Positions 1-5,477 are shown, counted from the stretch's first letter. The stretch is DNA of 5,477 bases from Acidobacteriota bacterium (GCA_021780095.1 JAJXZK010000038.1:1-5477), one strand, 5' to 3'. Notes: generated by a model from the sequence alone, not told the origin. Numbers and translations are program-made.

Positions 1-121
1 AAAGCAGGCTGACCAGCATTTGCGCCTCGTTCAACGTCGGGCAGTGGCTGACGGTCGTCGGCGTAAGGTCGGCTTCCTCCGCCGCGGACATTGCCGCTTC
101 ATTCGGGTCGGTTGGTTCCAT
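1..121 (-). CDS. Small protein, N-terminal fragment, possibly DUF2007-like (cut by window edge)
   Basis: This is an open frame of 40 codons from an ATG at 121-119, running off the left edge with no stop. An AAGGA ribosome binding site (132-136) lies 10 bases upstream of the ATG. The first 20 or so residues are acidic and low in complexity (rich in E, A, D). They are followed by a segment reading TVSHCPTLNEAQMLVSLL. The pattern of a short strand followed by an E-A-x-x-L-x-x-L-L helix resembles the start of DUF2007 proteins, annotated as putative prokaryotic signal-transducing proteins, but only the beginning can be seen. It begins 23 bases after the queE stop on the same strand, so it is probably co-transcribed with queDE. 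A second ATG, at codon 11, is possible but lacks as good a binding site. That a gene is here is fairly sure; the family is a guess. Confidence 0.6.
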   Translation of the reverse strand, partial: MEPTDPNEAAMSAAEEADLTPTTVSHCPTLNEAQMLVSLL

Positions 122-131
122 GGAGATGCTG

Positions 132-136
132 TCCTT
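132..136 (-). promoter_or_regulatory. Ribosome binding site AAGGA for the left-edge gene
   Basis: AAGGA on the minus strand sits 10 bases before the ATG at 121. It lies in the 23-base gap after queE and supports this ATG over the in-frame ATG ten codons later. Confidence 0.5.
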
Positions 137-144
137 GTCAGCGA

Positions 145-825
145 CTATACCCCTTTCTTCAGGGGCTCCCAAATGAACTTGTGAATTTGCAGGCTGAGGC
201 GTGCGGGTACATGGTCGGCCAGCATCCATTCCACCAGCAAGCGCGGATCGAGCACACAGTTGTCCACCGTCCGCTGCGATGTCGGGGTTTTCGAAAATGC
301 TGGCGATAGCAAAATCTGTCCGCATCGTGCCGCAAGGTTGTGCTGCTGGATAAAATCGCGCGCAAATTCGTAGTCAACGCGATCGGAGATGACGAATTTC
401 ACCTCATCCCGCGACGTGAGAGCATCAAGATTTTCCTGATGGAAGCGACCGTTCTCCCCGGATGCGGGACATTTCACATCCATAATTTTATGAACGGCCT
501 TGGGGACCTTCCCCAGCGGTCTCTCGCCGCTGGTTTCGATCATCAGCGTATAACCCTTGTCCAGCAGGCGATCCATCAACGGCAGCAACTCACGCTCCTG
601 CAACATCGGCTCTCCGCCGGTAAACTCCACCAGCTTGACAGGTGCAAGCGCGGCGATTTTTTCTTCTACCTGATCAAGCGTGAATTTTTCCCCGCCCTTG
701 AACGTATATTCCGAATCGCACCAGGAGCAGCGAAGATTGCAGCCCGCCAGTCGTACGAAGATACACGGCAGTCCAGCAAAACTCGACTCCCCTTGAACGG
801 ATACATACAGCTCGATCAAAACCAC
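145..825 (-). CDS. queE: 7-carboxy-7-deazaguanine synthase QueE (radical SAM)
   Basis: QueE converts 6-carboxy-5,6,7,8-tetrahydropterin to 7-carboxy-7-deazaguanine, the step that makes the deazapurine ring on the way to preQ0 and queuosine. It is a cytosolic radical SAM enzyme. The 226-residue protein has the family layout: an N-terminal SVQGES motif (9-14), then the CxxxCxxC cluster motif CNLRCSWC (Cys29, Cys33, Cys36) for the 4Fe-4S cluster, followed by Asp37. TGGEP (69-73) contacts SAM. A DEVKFVI segment lies in the second half, and the C-terminal SLQIHKFIW is typical of the family. Length is normal (about 210-250). The start is GTG at 825, only 4 bases after the queD stop, with a weak GAG-type binding site inside the end of queD. 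A TTG two codons later is the only close alternative. The tight spacing implies translational coupling with queD. No key residue is missing. Confidence 0.96.
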   Translation of the reverse strand: MVLIELYVSVQGESSFAGLPCIFVRLAGCNLRCSWCDSEYTFKGGEKFTLDQVEEKIAALAPVKLVEFTGGEPMLQERELLPLMDRLLDKGYTLMIETSGERPLGKVPKAVHKIMDVKCPASGENGRFHQENLDALTSRDEVKFVISDRVDYEFARDFIQQHNLAARCGQILLSPAFSKTPTSQRTVDNCVLDPRLLVEWMLADHVPARLSLQIHKFIWEPLKKGV

Positions 826-829
826 AAAG

Positions 830-1207
830 TCACTCGTAATAGGTTGCGGTGGTGGTGTCGGTTTCGAAGATGGTGCAATCCTTCACGTTGACGCGGCCCT
901 GTGTCATTTCGCCTAGCTGCACGTTTGTTTCATCGAAGAAATAGCGGGCGAGATTCTCCGCAGATGGATTCAGTTCCGTGAACGGCTCCAGGTCATTGAT
1001 CATCTGGTGGTCGAGCCGATCGATCACTGGCCGCATCACCTGCTTCAACTGCTTGAAGTCCAGCAGCAGGCCAGCAACATCCAGCTCGCGACCCCGCAGA
1101 GTAATACGAACCTTGTAATTATGCCCATGCGGATTTTCGCACTTGCCGCGGTAATTGCGCAGGTAATGCCCTGCGGAGAATCCCGCTTCCACGGTAACTT
1201 CGTACAT
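830..1207 (-). CDS. queD: 6-carboxy-5,6,7,8-tetrahydropterin synthase QueD
   Basis: QueD turns 7,8-dihydroneopterin triphosphate into 6-carboxytetrahydropterin, the substrate of the QueE encoded just downstream. The 125-residue protein has the T-fold family signature. Zinc ligands are His14 (in FSAGHYL), His27 and His29 (in NPHGHNY). The catalytic Cys23 is in GKCENPHGH, and the catalytic Asp66-His67 pair is in RLDHQ. PSAENLA (81-87) and Glu115 in the final strand, a pterin-anchoring position, are also present. Length matches the bacterial QueD group (about 120-130). The cysteine and the CxxxHGH arrangement favour QueD over 6-pyruvoyl-tetrahydropterin synthase, and the adjacent queE supports that. 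The start is ATG at 1207 with a good GAGGA site 5 bases upstream. It is probably the first gene of the queDE operon, with a promoter in the 97-base gap behind it. Confidence 0.96.
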   Translation of the reverse strand: MYEVTVEAGFSAGHYLRNYRGKCENPHGHNYKVRITLRGRELDVAGLLLDFKQLKQVMRPVIDRLDHQMINDLEPFTELNPSAENLARYFFDETNVQLGEMTQGRVNVKDCTIFETDTTTATYYE

Positions 1208-1212
1208 GCTTT

Positions 1213-1217
1213 TCCTC
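1213..1217 (-). promoter_or_regulatory. Ribosome binding site GAGGA for queD
   Basis: GAGGA on the minus strand lies 5 bases before the queD ATG. It is among the strongest-looking translation signals in the window and fixes the queD start. Confidence 0.65.
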
Positions 1218-1248
1218 GAACGGCGCGGAGAATTTCTCAGCCTGTTCT

Positions 1249-1254
1249 ATTGTA
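1249..1254 (-). promoter_or_regulatory. Candidate -10 box (TACAAT) of the queDE promoter
   Basis: TACAAT on the minus strand matches the TATAAT consensus at 5 of 6 positions and would give a leader of about 35 bases before queD. No convincing -35 box is seen at 16-18 bases; TTCTGC at 1273-1278 is the nearest and is poor. The rest of the 97-base gap (1208-1304) shows no terminator hairpin and no preQ1-type aptamer. Confidence 0.35.
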
Positions 1255-1304
1255 CGAGCAAGAATGAAAACAGCAGAAGTGGGGGGATAGACCGGCTGAA
1301 AGAT

Positions 1305-1553
1305 CTATGGCTGCTTACGCTGGCGGCGTTCACGCTCTTCGTGACGGCGGCTGGCCTGCTCAAACAGGTTGGTCACCGTGCCAGATAAGCAAGCCAGCGC
1401 GCCGAGTACAAACAAGGCCGACGCGATCATGCGCCACATCTGCGCCACTCCGGGCAGGCCCGGCTGGTTCGCGCTATGGGTCCACGACATGCCGAACGAG
1501 GCTAGCGCAAACACTAGCAATGCTGCCGACAGTAGATAGAGGTTGCGCGACAT
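1305..1553 (-). CDS. Small two-helix membrane protein of unknown function
   Basis: This 82-residue protein is not one I recognise. It contains two hydrophobic stretches long enough to cross the membrane, about residues 5-24 (LYLLSAALLVFALASFGMSW) and 41-63. They are joined by a short polar, proline- and glycine-containing loop. The last 18 residues are strongly charged (a run of R, E, H, Q and K). The positive charge at both ends suggests a hairpin in the inner membrane with both termini in the cytoplasm. There is no cysteine pair, lipobox or known catalytic motif. The chosen start is ATG at 1553, which places the first helix right at the N-terminus. Only a weak GAG-type binding site precedes it. 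The frame is open further upstream to a TTG at 1667, but that extension would overlap the amidohydrolase gene and does not look like membrane protein sequence. It lies between the amidohydrolase and queD with gaps of 79 and 97 bases, so co-transcription is possible but not shown. Confidence 0.7.
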   Translation of the reverse strand: MSRNLYLLSAALLVFALASFGMSWTHSANQPGLPGVAQMWRMIASALFVLGALACLSGTVTNLFEQASRRHEERERRQRKQP

Positions 1554-1592
1554 GACGATAGCTCGCGGCGATTGAACGCACCGCTCTGCCCC

Positions 1593-1621
1593 ATGGTAGC
1601 AGCAGAATCGGGCGGGTTGAA
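1593..1621 (-). promoter_or_regulatory. Weak candidate promoter before the small membrane protein gene
   Basis: On the minus strand TTCAAC (1616-1621) and TACCAT (1593-1598) are spaced by exactly 17 bases. The matches to TTGACA and TATAAT are 3 of 6 and 4 of 6. The site is in the gap after the amidohydrolase gene and would give a leader of about 30 bases. It could easily be chance. Confidence 0.22.
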
Positions 1622-1632
1622 TGTGCGCGGCA

Positions 1633-3087
1633 TCACCGAATGCCGACCATGCCCCGGGTGGAAGCAATTAACTTTGCCGGATCGTAACCGACACCTTTTT
1701 TGAAGACATAATCGACGTGTTCAACAGCAGAAATATCTTTCGTCGGATCGCCGGTCACAACCACCAGGTCTGCTTGTTTGCCCGTGGCAATCGTGCCAAC
1801 GCGATCCTCACGTCCCAGATATTTCGCGCCATTCTGCGTATAAATCTGGATTGCTTGCTCTGGCGTAAATCCAGCATCGACGAGAAGCTCAAGATTGCGC
1901 TGATCGCCAAAGCCGGGCAGGATGGCGCCGTAGCCGGTAGGATCGCAGCCAGCCATCAGCAGACCGCCGGCGGCAACAAATTCACGCTCAAACTGCATTT
2001 CTTTCTTCATCAACACGGGCATGATGGACTCGTCGGCGTGCTCCGCAATCAGCGTTCGCGTTTCCAGCACACTTGTCCAGGCTTCGGGCATCATAGAAGC
2101 CTTTTCGCGCAGCAAGAAGTTCAGCGGGGGCCGGTTCGGAACCGACATCTCAAACACGGCGAGCGTTGACGTAACCGCAACATGATGGACGACCAGGTCG
2201 TGAATCATTGCCATCACCGGCGCGCTCGCCATGTCCAGATTATTCGCCATCTCCTGAAAACTGGCGCGTCCACCGGCACACAGACCTGGTTTCTTCCCGG
2301 AATAAAACTCGGTGTCCACGACAATGCCATGCTCCAGGTTATCGATTCCCATGTCGGCGGCTTGAGTAAATCCAACGGAACAAAGATGTCCGGTAATCTT
2401 TAGCCCGTGTGCGTGCGCGGCATCAATCGCCGCTTTCAAGTCGTCCGGGGTGATGAACATATATGCCTTGAACGAAGTCACGCCTTCGTCGGCCCAATAA
2501 TTCACGGTGCGGGTCGCGTCATCGGCGCCGGAGAGCGGATGCAGTTGAGGAACGAGTGGGTCTGGACCGTCGAGATAAGGTCCTGTAATGTCGAAGTCCG
2601 GACCGGGTGTAAGGTCGGCATCAACAGACTTCTTGATATTCAGGTCGGCGTAGGGCTCAATGCTGCCTGTGGTGCGCGCCGTGGTCACTCCCGCGGCAAG
2701 ATACAGCGGCGCACTGGTCTGAAACATTTCCCCCCCGACCAACCCGTACTGGGCTCTGCCGGGTTCCACATAAAACAGATGTTCATGCATACCCACCAGG
2801 CCGGGATAGACGGTGTGCCCGTGCAGGTCGAGGACCTTGGCCCCAGAGGGAATCTGCGCGCCGCTGCTCGAACCGAAGGACGCAATTTTCCCGTGGTCGA
2901 GAACAATTGTCTGATCCAGCGTCGGGGCGACTCCGGTTCCATCGATGACCTCCACATGGGTGAGCGCGACGACAGGAGCGGAAACCGAGATATACGGCGC
3001 CAGCGGAGACTTCGATATCTGCGCGAAACCAGCAAGCGAAACACTCGTCAGATAAGCGATCGCGAGAAACGTAGGCAAGGGTCGCAT
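1633..3087 (-). CDS. Exported metal-dependent amidohydrolase (amidohydrolase superfamily)
   Basis: This is a predicted hydrolase of the amidohydrolase superfamily (Amidohydro_1 type, the group holding imidazolonepropionase- and Xaa-Pro-dipeptidase-like enzymes). Its substrate cannot be told from sequence. It has 484 residues from ATG at 3087. Residues 1-22 form a signal peptide with a hydrophobic core and a likely cut after AGFA, so the enzyme should act in the periplasm or outside. A beta-sandwich segment leads to PGLVGMHEHL with the metal-binding His101-x-His103. Lys207 (in SFKAYM) is placed to be the carboxylated bridging lysine. His234 (TGHLCS) and His253 (NLEHGI) are the next ligands, and Asp382 (GCDPTG) is the catalytic acid. 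The C-terminal GTIATGKQADLVV returns to the sandwich domain, so the set looks complete. A GTG two codons upstream (3093) is an alternative start; the AAGAGG site at 3098-3103 is 10 bases from the ATG and 4 from the GTG. It sits 93 bases after the helicase stop and probably has its own promoter. Confidence 0.92.
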   Translation of the reverse strand: MRPLPTFLAIAYLTSVSLAGFAQISKSPLAPYISVSAPVVALTHVEVIDGTGVAPTLDQTIVLDHGKIASFGSSSGAQIPSGAKVLDLHGHTVYPGLVGMHEHLFYVEPGRAQYGLVGGEMFQTSAPLYLAAGVTTARTTGSIEPYADLNIKKSVDADLTPGPDFDITGPYLDGPDPLVPQLHPLSGADDATRTVNYWADEGVTSFKAYMFITPDDLKAAIDAAHAHGLKITGHLCSVGFTQAADMGIDNLEHGIVVDTEFYSGKKPGLCAGGRASFQEMANNLDMASAPVMAMIHDLVVHHVAVTSTLAVFEMSVPNRPPLNFLLREKASMMPEAWTSVLETRTLIAEHADESIMPVLMKKEMQFEREFVAAGGLLMAGCDPTGYGAILPGFGDQRNLELLVDAGFTPEQAIQIYTQNGAKYLGREDRVGTIATGKQADLVVVTGDPTKDISAVEHVDYVFKKGVGYDPAKLIASTRGMVGIR

Positions 3088-3097
3088 CGGCACAGAG

Positions 3098-3103
3098 CCT
3101 CTT
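3098..3103 (-). promoter_or_regulatory. Ribosome binding site AAGAGG for the amidohydrolase
   Basis: AAGAGG on the minus strand precedes both possible starts, by 10 bases (ATG 3087) or 4 bases (GTG 3093). Spacing alone does not settle the start; ATG is preferred as the commoner codon. Confidence 0.5.
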
Positions 3104-3125
3104 CAATGGATTGGAGGGAACCACC

Positions 3126-3155
3126 ATGCTCGACGGCGGATAGATGCATTGTCAA
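3126..3155 (-). promoter_or_regulatory. Candidate promoter of the amidohydrolase gene
   Basis: A perfect TTGACA -35 box on the minus strand (3150-3155) is followed after 18 bases by GAGCAT (3126-3131). That is a poor -10 box, matching TATAAT at 3 of 6 positions but keeping the important second A and last T. Transcription would start near 3120, about 30 bases before the ATG. The site falls in the short gap after the helicase gene, where a promoter would be expected if the amidohydrolase is transcribed alone. No terminator hairpin is evident in this gap. Confidence 0.4.
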
Positions 3156-3180
3156 GGAATTTCGGCGATCCGCGACGCAG

Positions 3181-5169
3181 TTACTCGAAGAATTCGCGCA
3201 CATCTTCCAGTCGCTGCGTCACTCGATACGGCGGCAGACTTTCCATAAACACGCGCCCATAGCGCTGCCGCTGCAGGCGCGGATCCAGCAGCACCAGCAC
3301 GCCACTGTCGTGTAACGAACGGATCAGCCGGCCAAAGCCCTGCTTCAGCGCGATCACGGCGGAAGGAATTTGATATTCAGCGAACGCGTTGCCACCGTCC
3401 GCTTCGATCGCCTTCATGCGCGCCGCCACCACGGGATCGCTGGGGACGGCGAACGGAAGCTTGTCGATAATGACGCAACTGAGTTGTTCTCCCTGCACAT
3501 CGACGCCCTGCCAGAACGATGAGGTTCCAAGCAGCACAGCGTTCGGCGTAATGCGAAACTCCTCCAGCAGCGCGTTGCGAGGCGCGGAACCTTGAAGCAG
3601 TAATGGGAAACCCACACGCGCGATCAGTTGGTCATGCACCTGGCGCATCTGGCTGTAGCTTGTGAACAGGCAAAAGGCACGTCCGCGCGTGATCTCCAGA
3701 ATCTCGCAGATTTTCTCCACGGCAGCCTTGGTGAATCCGGGCTCGCGAGGATCCGGCATTTCCGGCGGCAGGTACAGCAGCGCTTGCTCGCCGTAACGAA
3801 AATGGGACGGCACGACAAGCTGTCGCGCGCTGGTGAGTCCCAGCCGACGCTCAATATGGTCGAAGTTCCCCTGCACCGTGAGCGTGGCGGAGGTCAGCAC
3901 GACCGACGGAACCGACTCAAACAAATCGCTGGCGAGCAACGAAGCAATCTCAATCGGCGTGGCCTGCAGCCAAGTGTTCGTCCCCGTCTGCCGCATTCCT
4001 GTGGAACTGCGCCGCTCGATCCAGAATACAAATCCGCGATCCGTCGACTCCAACAAAAATGTCAACTGGTTTGCGAGCTCGGTCGTGCGCTTTTTTAAGC
4101 CGCTCGCCTCTTCCACTCCGCGCAACCGTTCCAGTTCTCCCATCAGACGTTCCAGCACGTTCACCAGACCGAGATAGACATCACCGGACTGCTCCAAAAA
4201 CTCCTCCCGATCAGTAAACGGCATACGACCATCCGCACCTTTCGGCTCTGGAAGCGCGCCGAAGAACATGCGACCGCGCTCCCGCACCAGTTCCGCGGCA
4301 GCCGTTAGTGAAGCAGACAAAGCCTGCTTGGCGCGCAACAGAATCTCCACATCGCGAGCCAATTCTTCAAAGCGCAGATTGCTGATGCTGACCCCAAAAT
4401 AACTGGACGCGATCTCTTCCAGCTCGTGCGCTTCGTCGAAGACGACGGCCGCGGCTTCTGGAAGCACGCCCGCATCGGGAGCGTTCTGCGCCTGCCTGCG
4501 GATCGCCAGGTCAGCAAAGAAAAGATGGTGGTTCACGATGACAATGTCGCTCTCGAGCGCACGGCGTCGCATTTGCGTAATGAAGCAAGGTTCATAGTTG
4601 GGGCAGGACGAACCAAGGCAGGCTTCACCGCGTGCGTCGAGCCGTCCCCACAGCGGACTGTTTTCCGGAATTGTGGCCAGTTCGGCACGGTCGCCGTGCT
4701 CCGTGGTCTGTTCCCAATCGCGAATGATATTGAACTGATCGACCATATCGATGCCAGTCAAGATAGGCTGGTCGCGCAGGGCGTAGAGCTTTTGGCGGCA
4801 CAGATAATTGCCTCGGCCTTTCATGTAGCTCACTCGCAACGGACCCAACAACGACTCAAGAAAAGGAAGGTCCTTGAAGAAAATCTGCTCCTGCAGATTC
4901 CGTGTTCCGGTCGAGATAATGACACGCTGACCTAGCCGCAATGCAGGCAACAAGTAGGCGAGCGTCTTGCCCGTACCGGTGCCCGCTTCCACAATCAAAT
5001 GTCGCTTTTCGGTGAACGCGCGCTCCATCGCTCGGGCCATTTCCAACTGTCCGGGGCGGTATTCATAAGGCAATCCCGAGCGTGACAGGATTCCACCTGG
5101 AGAGAAAAACTCTTCCAGCCGGGGTAGCTTGCGATCCGTCGAAGATTCCGTCGAGGAGGGTAGGGGCAA
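3181..5169 (-). CDS. dinG: ATP-dependent DNA helicase, DinG/YoaA family (XPD-like, iron-sulphur)
   Basis: This is a superfamily 2, XPD-like 5'-to-3' DNA helicase thought to act in DNA repair and replication restart. Numbered from the TTG at 5169 (662 residues): YEYRPGQ (35-41, Q-motif region); Walker A GTGTGKT (63-69, Lys68); four cysteines at 124, 184, 189 and 195, whose last-three spacing equals the 4Fe-4S ligands of E. coli DinG; DEAH box (245-248); SAT motif III (427-429); GTSSFWQGVD (548-557, motif V); and QGFGRLIRS (610-618, motif VI). The stretches SFWQGVD...VIIDKLPF and LKQGFGRLIRS...LLDPRL resemble E. coli YoaA more than DinG itself. There is no exonuclease domain. The start is uncertain. 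GTG 5256 has a GGGAG site 7 bases upstream, while TTG 5187, TTG 5169 and TTG 5286 are weaker. I chose 5169 because the longer versions would bury the -10 element of the divergent der gene and add AT-rich, rare-codon sequence. Confidence 0.95.
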   Translation of the reverse strand: MPLPSSTESSTDRKLPRLEEFFSPGGILSRSGLPYEYRPGQLEMARAMERAFTEKRHLIVEAGTGTGKTLAYLLPALRLGQRVIISTGTRNLQEQIFFKDLPFLESLLGPLRVSYMKGRGNYLCRQKLYALRDQPILTGIDMVDQFNIIRDWEQTTEHGDRAELATIPENSPLWGRLDARGEACLGSSCPNYEPCFITQMRRRALESDIVIVNHHLFFADLAIRRQAQNAPDAGVLPEAAAVVFDEAHELEEIASSYFGVSISNLRFEELARDVEILLRAKQALSASLTAAAELVRERGRMFFGALPEPKGADGRMPFTDREEFLEQSGDVYLGLVNVLERLMGELERLRGVEEASGLKKRTTELANQLTFLLESTDRGFVFWIERRSSTGMRQTGTNTWLQATPIEIASLLASDLFESVPSVVLTSATLTVQGNFDHIERRLGLTSARQLVVPSHFRYGEQALLYLPPEMPDPREPGFTKAAVEKICEILEITRGRAFCLFTSYSQMRQVHDQLIARVGFPLLLQGSAPRNALLEEFRITPNAVLLGTSSFWQGVDVQGEQLSCVIIDKLPFAVPSDPVVAARMKAIEADGGNAFAEYQIPSAVIALKQGFGRLIRSLHDSGVLVLLDPRLQRQRYGRVFMESLPPYRVTQRLEDVREFFE

Positions 5170-5177
5170 GGGTGAGA

Positions 5178-5207
5178 TGCACTCCAAACACTGCTTGTTC
5201 CTATAAT
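5178..5207 (+). promoter_or_regulatory. Candidate promoter of der
   Basis: A perfect TATAAT -10 box (5202-5207) lies 18 bases after TGCACT (5178-5183), which matches TTGACA at 3 of 6 positions. Transcription would begin near 5214 and give a leader of about 45 bases before the der ATG. The -10 box is in an AT-rich patch that stands out from the GC-rich surroundings. Confidence 0.5.
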
Positions 5208-5208
5208 A
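5203..5208 (-). promoter_or_regulatory. Candidate -10 box (TATTAT) of the helicase promoter, overlapping that of der
   Basis: Read on the minus strand, the same AT patch gives TATTAT, matching TATAAT at 5 of 6 positions. It is shifted by one base from the plus-strand box. It would start transcription near 5196, just before the proposed helicase start. No good -35 box is seen at 16-18 bases. Confidence 0.35.
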
Positions 5209-5259
5209 GAGAAGCCAAGCGATTTTCCCACGCTTTGGCAGGACGGCGTTTCCCACCCT

Positions 5260-5477
5260 ATGACTCCCATAAAAAAAGGCACGCAAGCTGGGGCGCGCGA
5301 TCGCCGCCGCAGAAATCCCGCCGCAGATGCACGTTGGCCATTGGTCGCGATTGTTGGCCGCCCCAATGTGGGCAAGTCGACGCTGTTCAATCGCCTGACC
5401 CGCAGCAGACGTTCTATCGTCGGCGACGAGCCCGGGATCACGCGCGACCGCATCTATGGCGTTGTGGACTGGGGCGG
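5260..5477 (+). CDS. der: Ribosome-assembly GTPase Der (EngA), N-terminal fragment (cut by window edge)
   Basis: Der is an essential GTPase with two GTPase domains in tandem that acts in assembly of the large ribosomal subunit. Only the first 72 codons are here; the frame is open to the right edge. Residues 28-46 read [19 protein letters not shown], containing the G1/P-loop GRPNVGKST (33-41, Lys39) typical of the first Der domain. [15 protein letters not shown] (53-67) is the G2 region, with the family signature PGITRDR. The ATG at 5260 is the only ATG, GTG or TTG between the preceding in-frame stop (TGA, 5173-5175) and the P-loop, apart from a TTG at codon 28. It gives a lysine- and arginine-rich extension of about 25 residues before the usual Der start. 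No good binding site precedes the ATG (AGGA at 5240-5243 is 16 bases away). Divergent from the helicase gene, with a TATAAT promoter candidate about 50 bases upstream. Confidence 0.93.
   Translation, partial: MTPIKKGTQAGARDRRRRNPAADARWPLVAIVGRPNVGKSTLFNRLTRSRRSIVGDEPGITRDRIYGVVDWG

Noticed and set aside
340..891. A 183-codon open frame on the plus strand opposite queE and the end of queD
   Set aside because: It overlaps two well-identified genes throughout, and its product shows no family features.
1208..1304. A preQ1 or other riboswitch before queD
   Set aside because: The leader from the candidate promoter is only about 35-40 bases. I find neither the preQ1 stem with its A-rich tail nor any long stem.
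1554..1667. An N-terminal extension of the small membrane protein to TTG 1667
   Set aside because: It would overlap the amidohydrolase end by about 35 bases and use a rare start. It adds 38 residues with no membrane or signal character before a natural ATG.
3094..3180. A rho-independent terminator after the helicase gene
   Set aside because: No GC stem followed by a T run is present on the minus strand; only short scattered complementarity such as CGGATCGCCG.
2407..3315. A 302-codon open frame on the plus strand opposite the amidohydrolase gene
   Set aside because: It lies opposite a gene with complete superfamily motifs and runs into the helicase gene. The translation is rich in R, G and H with no domain, as expected from the complement of GC-rich coding sequence.
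4426..4935. Plus-strand open frames inside the helicase gene (also 3628-4098 and 3833-4177)
   Set aside because: They mirror conserved helicase coding sequence, including the cysteine cluster region, and show no start signals or motifs.
4995..5453. A 152-codon minus-strand open frame crossing the helicase/der boundary
   Set aside because: It runs in another frame through the helicase Walker A region and antisense to the der P-loop; both real genes explain the sequence.
1..5477. Mobile element, CRISPR array, toxin-antitoxin or phage-defence system
   Set aside because: No direct-repeat arrays, transposase or integrase motifs or terminal inverted repeats were seen. All sizeable genes belong to housekeeping or metabolic families. 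The DinG-family helicase alone, without cas genes, does not indicate a type IV CRISPR system.

Overview
The window is ordinary-looking chromosomal DNA of moderately high GC content from a Gram-negative-type bacterium. An exported amidohydrolase with a signal peptide, a YoaA-like iron-sulphur helicase, Der and the QueD/QueE pair are all present. The overall style of these proteins would fit Acidobacteriota, but this placement is an inference from protein flavour and was not tested. I see no RNA gene, CRISPR array, insertion sequence or phage gene, and the longest stretch without a gene is about 100 bases.

Layout. Everything left of about 5170 is on the minus strand, so its transcription order runs right to left. 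It starts with a DinG/YoaA-family DNA helicase (3181-5169, start uncertain), then an exported metal-dependent amidohydrolase (1633-3087). A small two-helix membrane protein (1305-1553) follows, then queD (830-1207) and queE (145-825), and finally the first 40 codons of a small gene that leaves the window at its left edge (1-121). On the plus strand, the GTPase gene der starts at 5260 and runs off the right edge. It is divergent from the helicase.

How the genes relate. queD, queE and the 5'-most small gene are packed with gaps of 4 and 23 bases and look like one operon for making the 7-deazaguanine core of queuosine. QueC and the later enzymes are not in view. The helicase and der are both housekeeping genes, for DNA repair and ribosome assembly respectively. 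They are separated by about 90 bases that hold a nearly symmetric TATAAT element able to act as a -10 box on either strand. The amidohydrolase and the small membrane protein have no visible functional link to their neighbours.

No undescribed multi-gene system is evident. The points most worth a second look are the shared -10 element, the unresolved helicase start, the unassigned substrate of the exported amidohydrolase and the orphan membrane hairpin protein.
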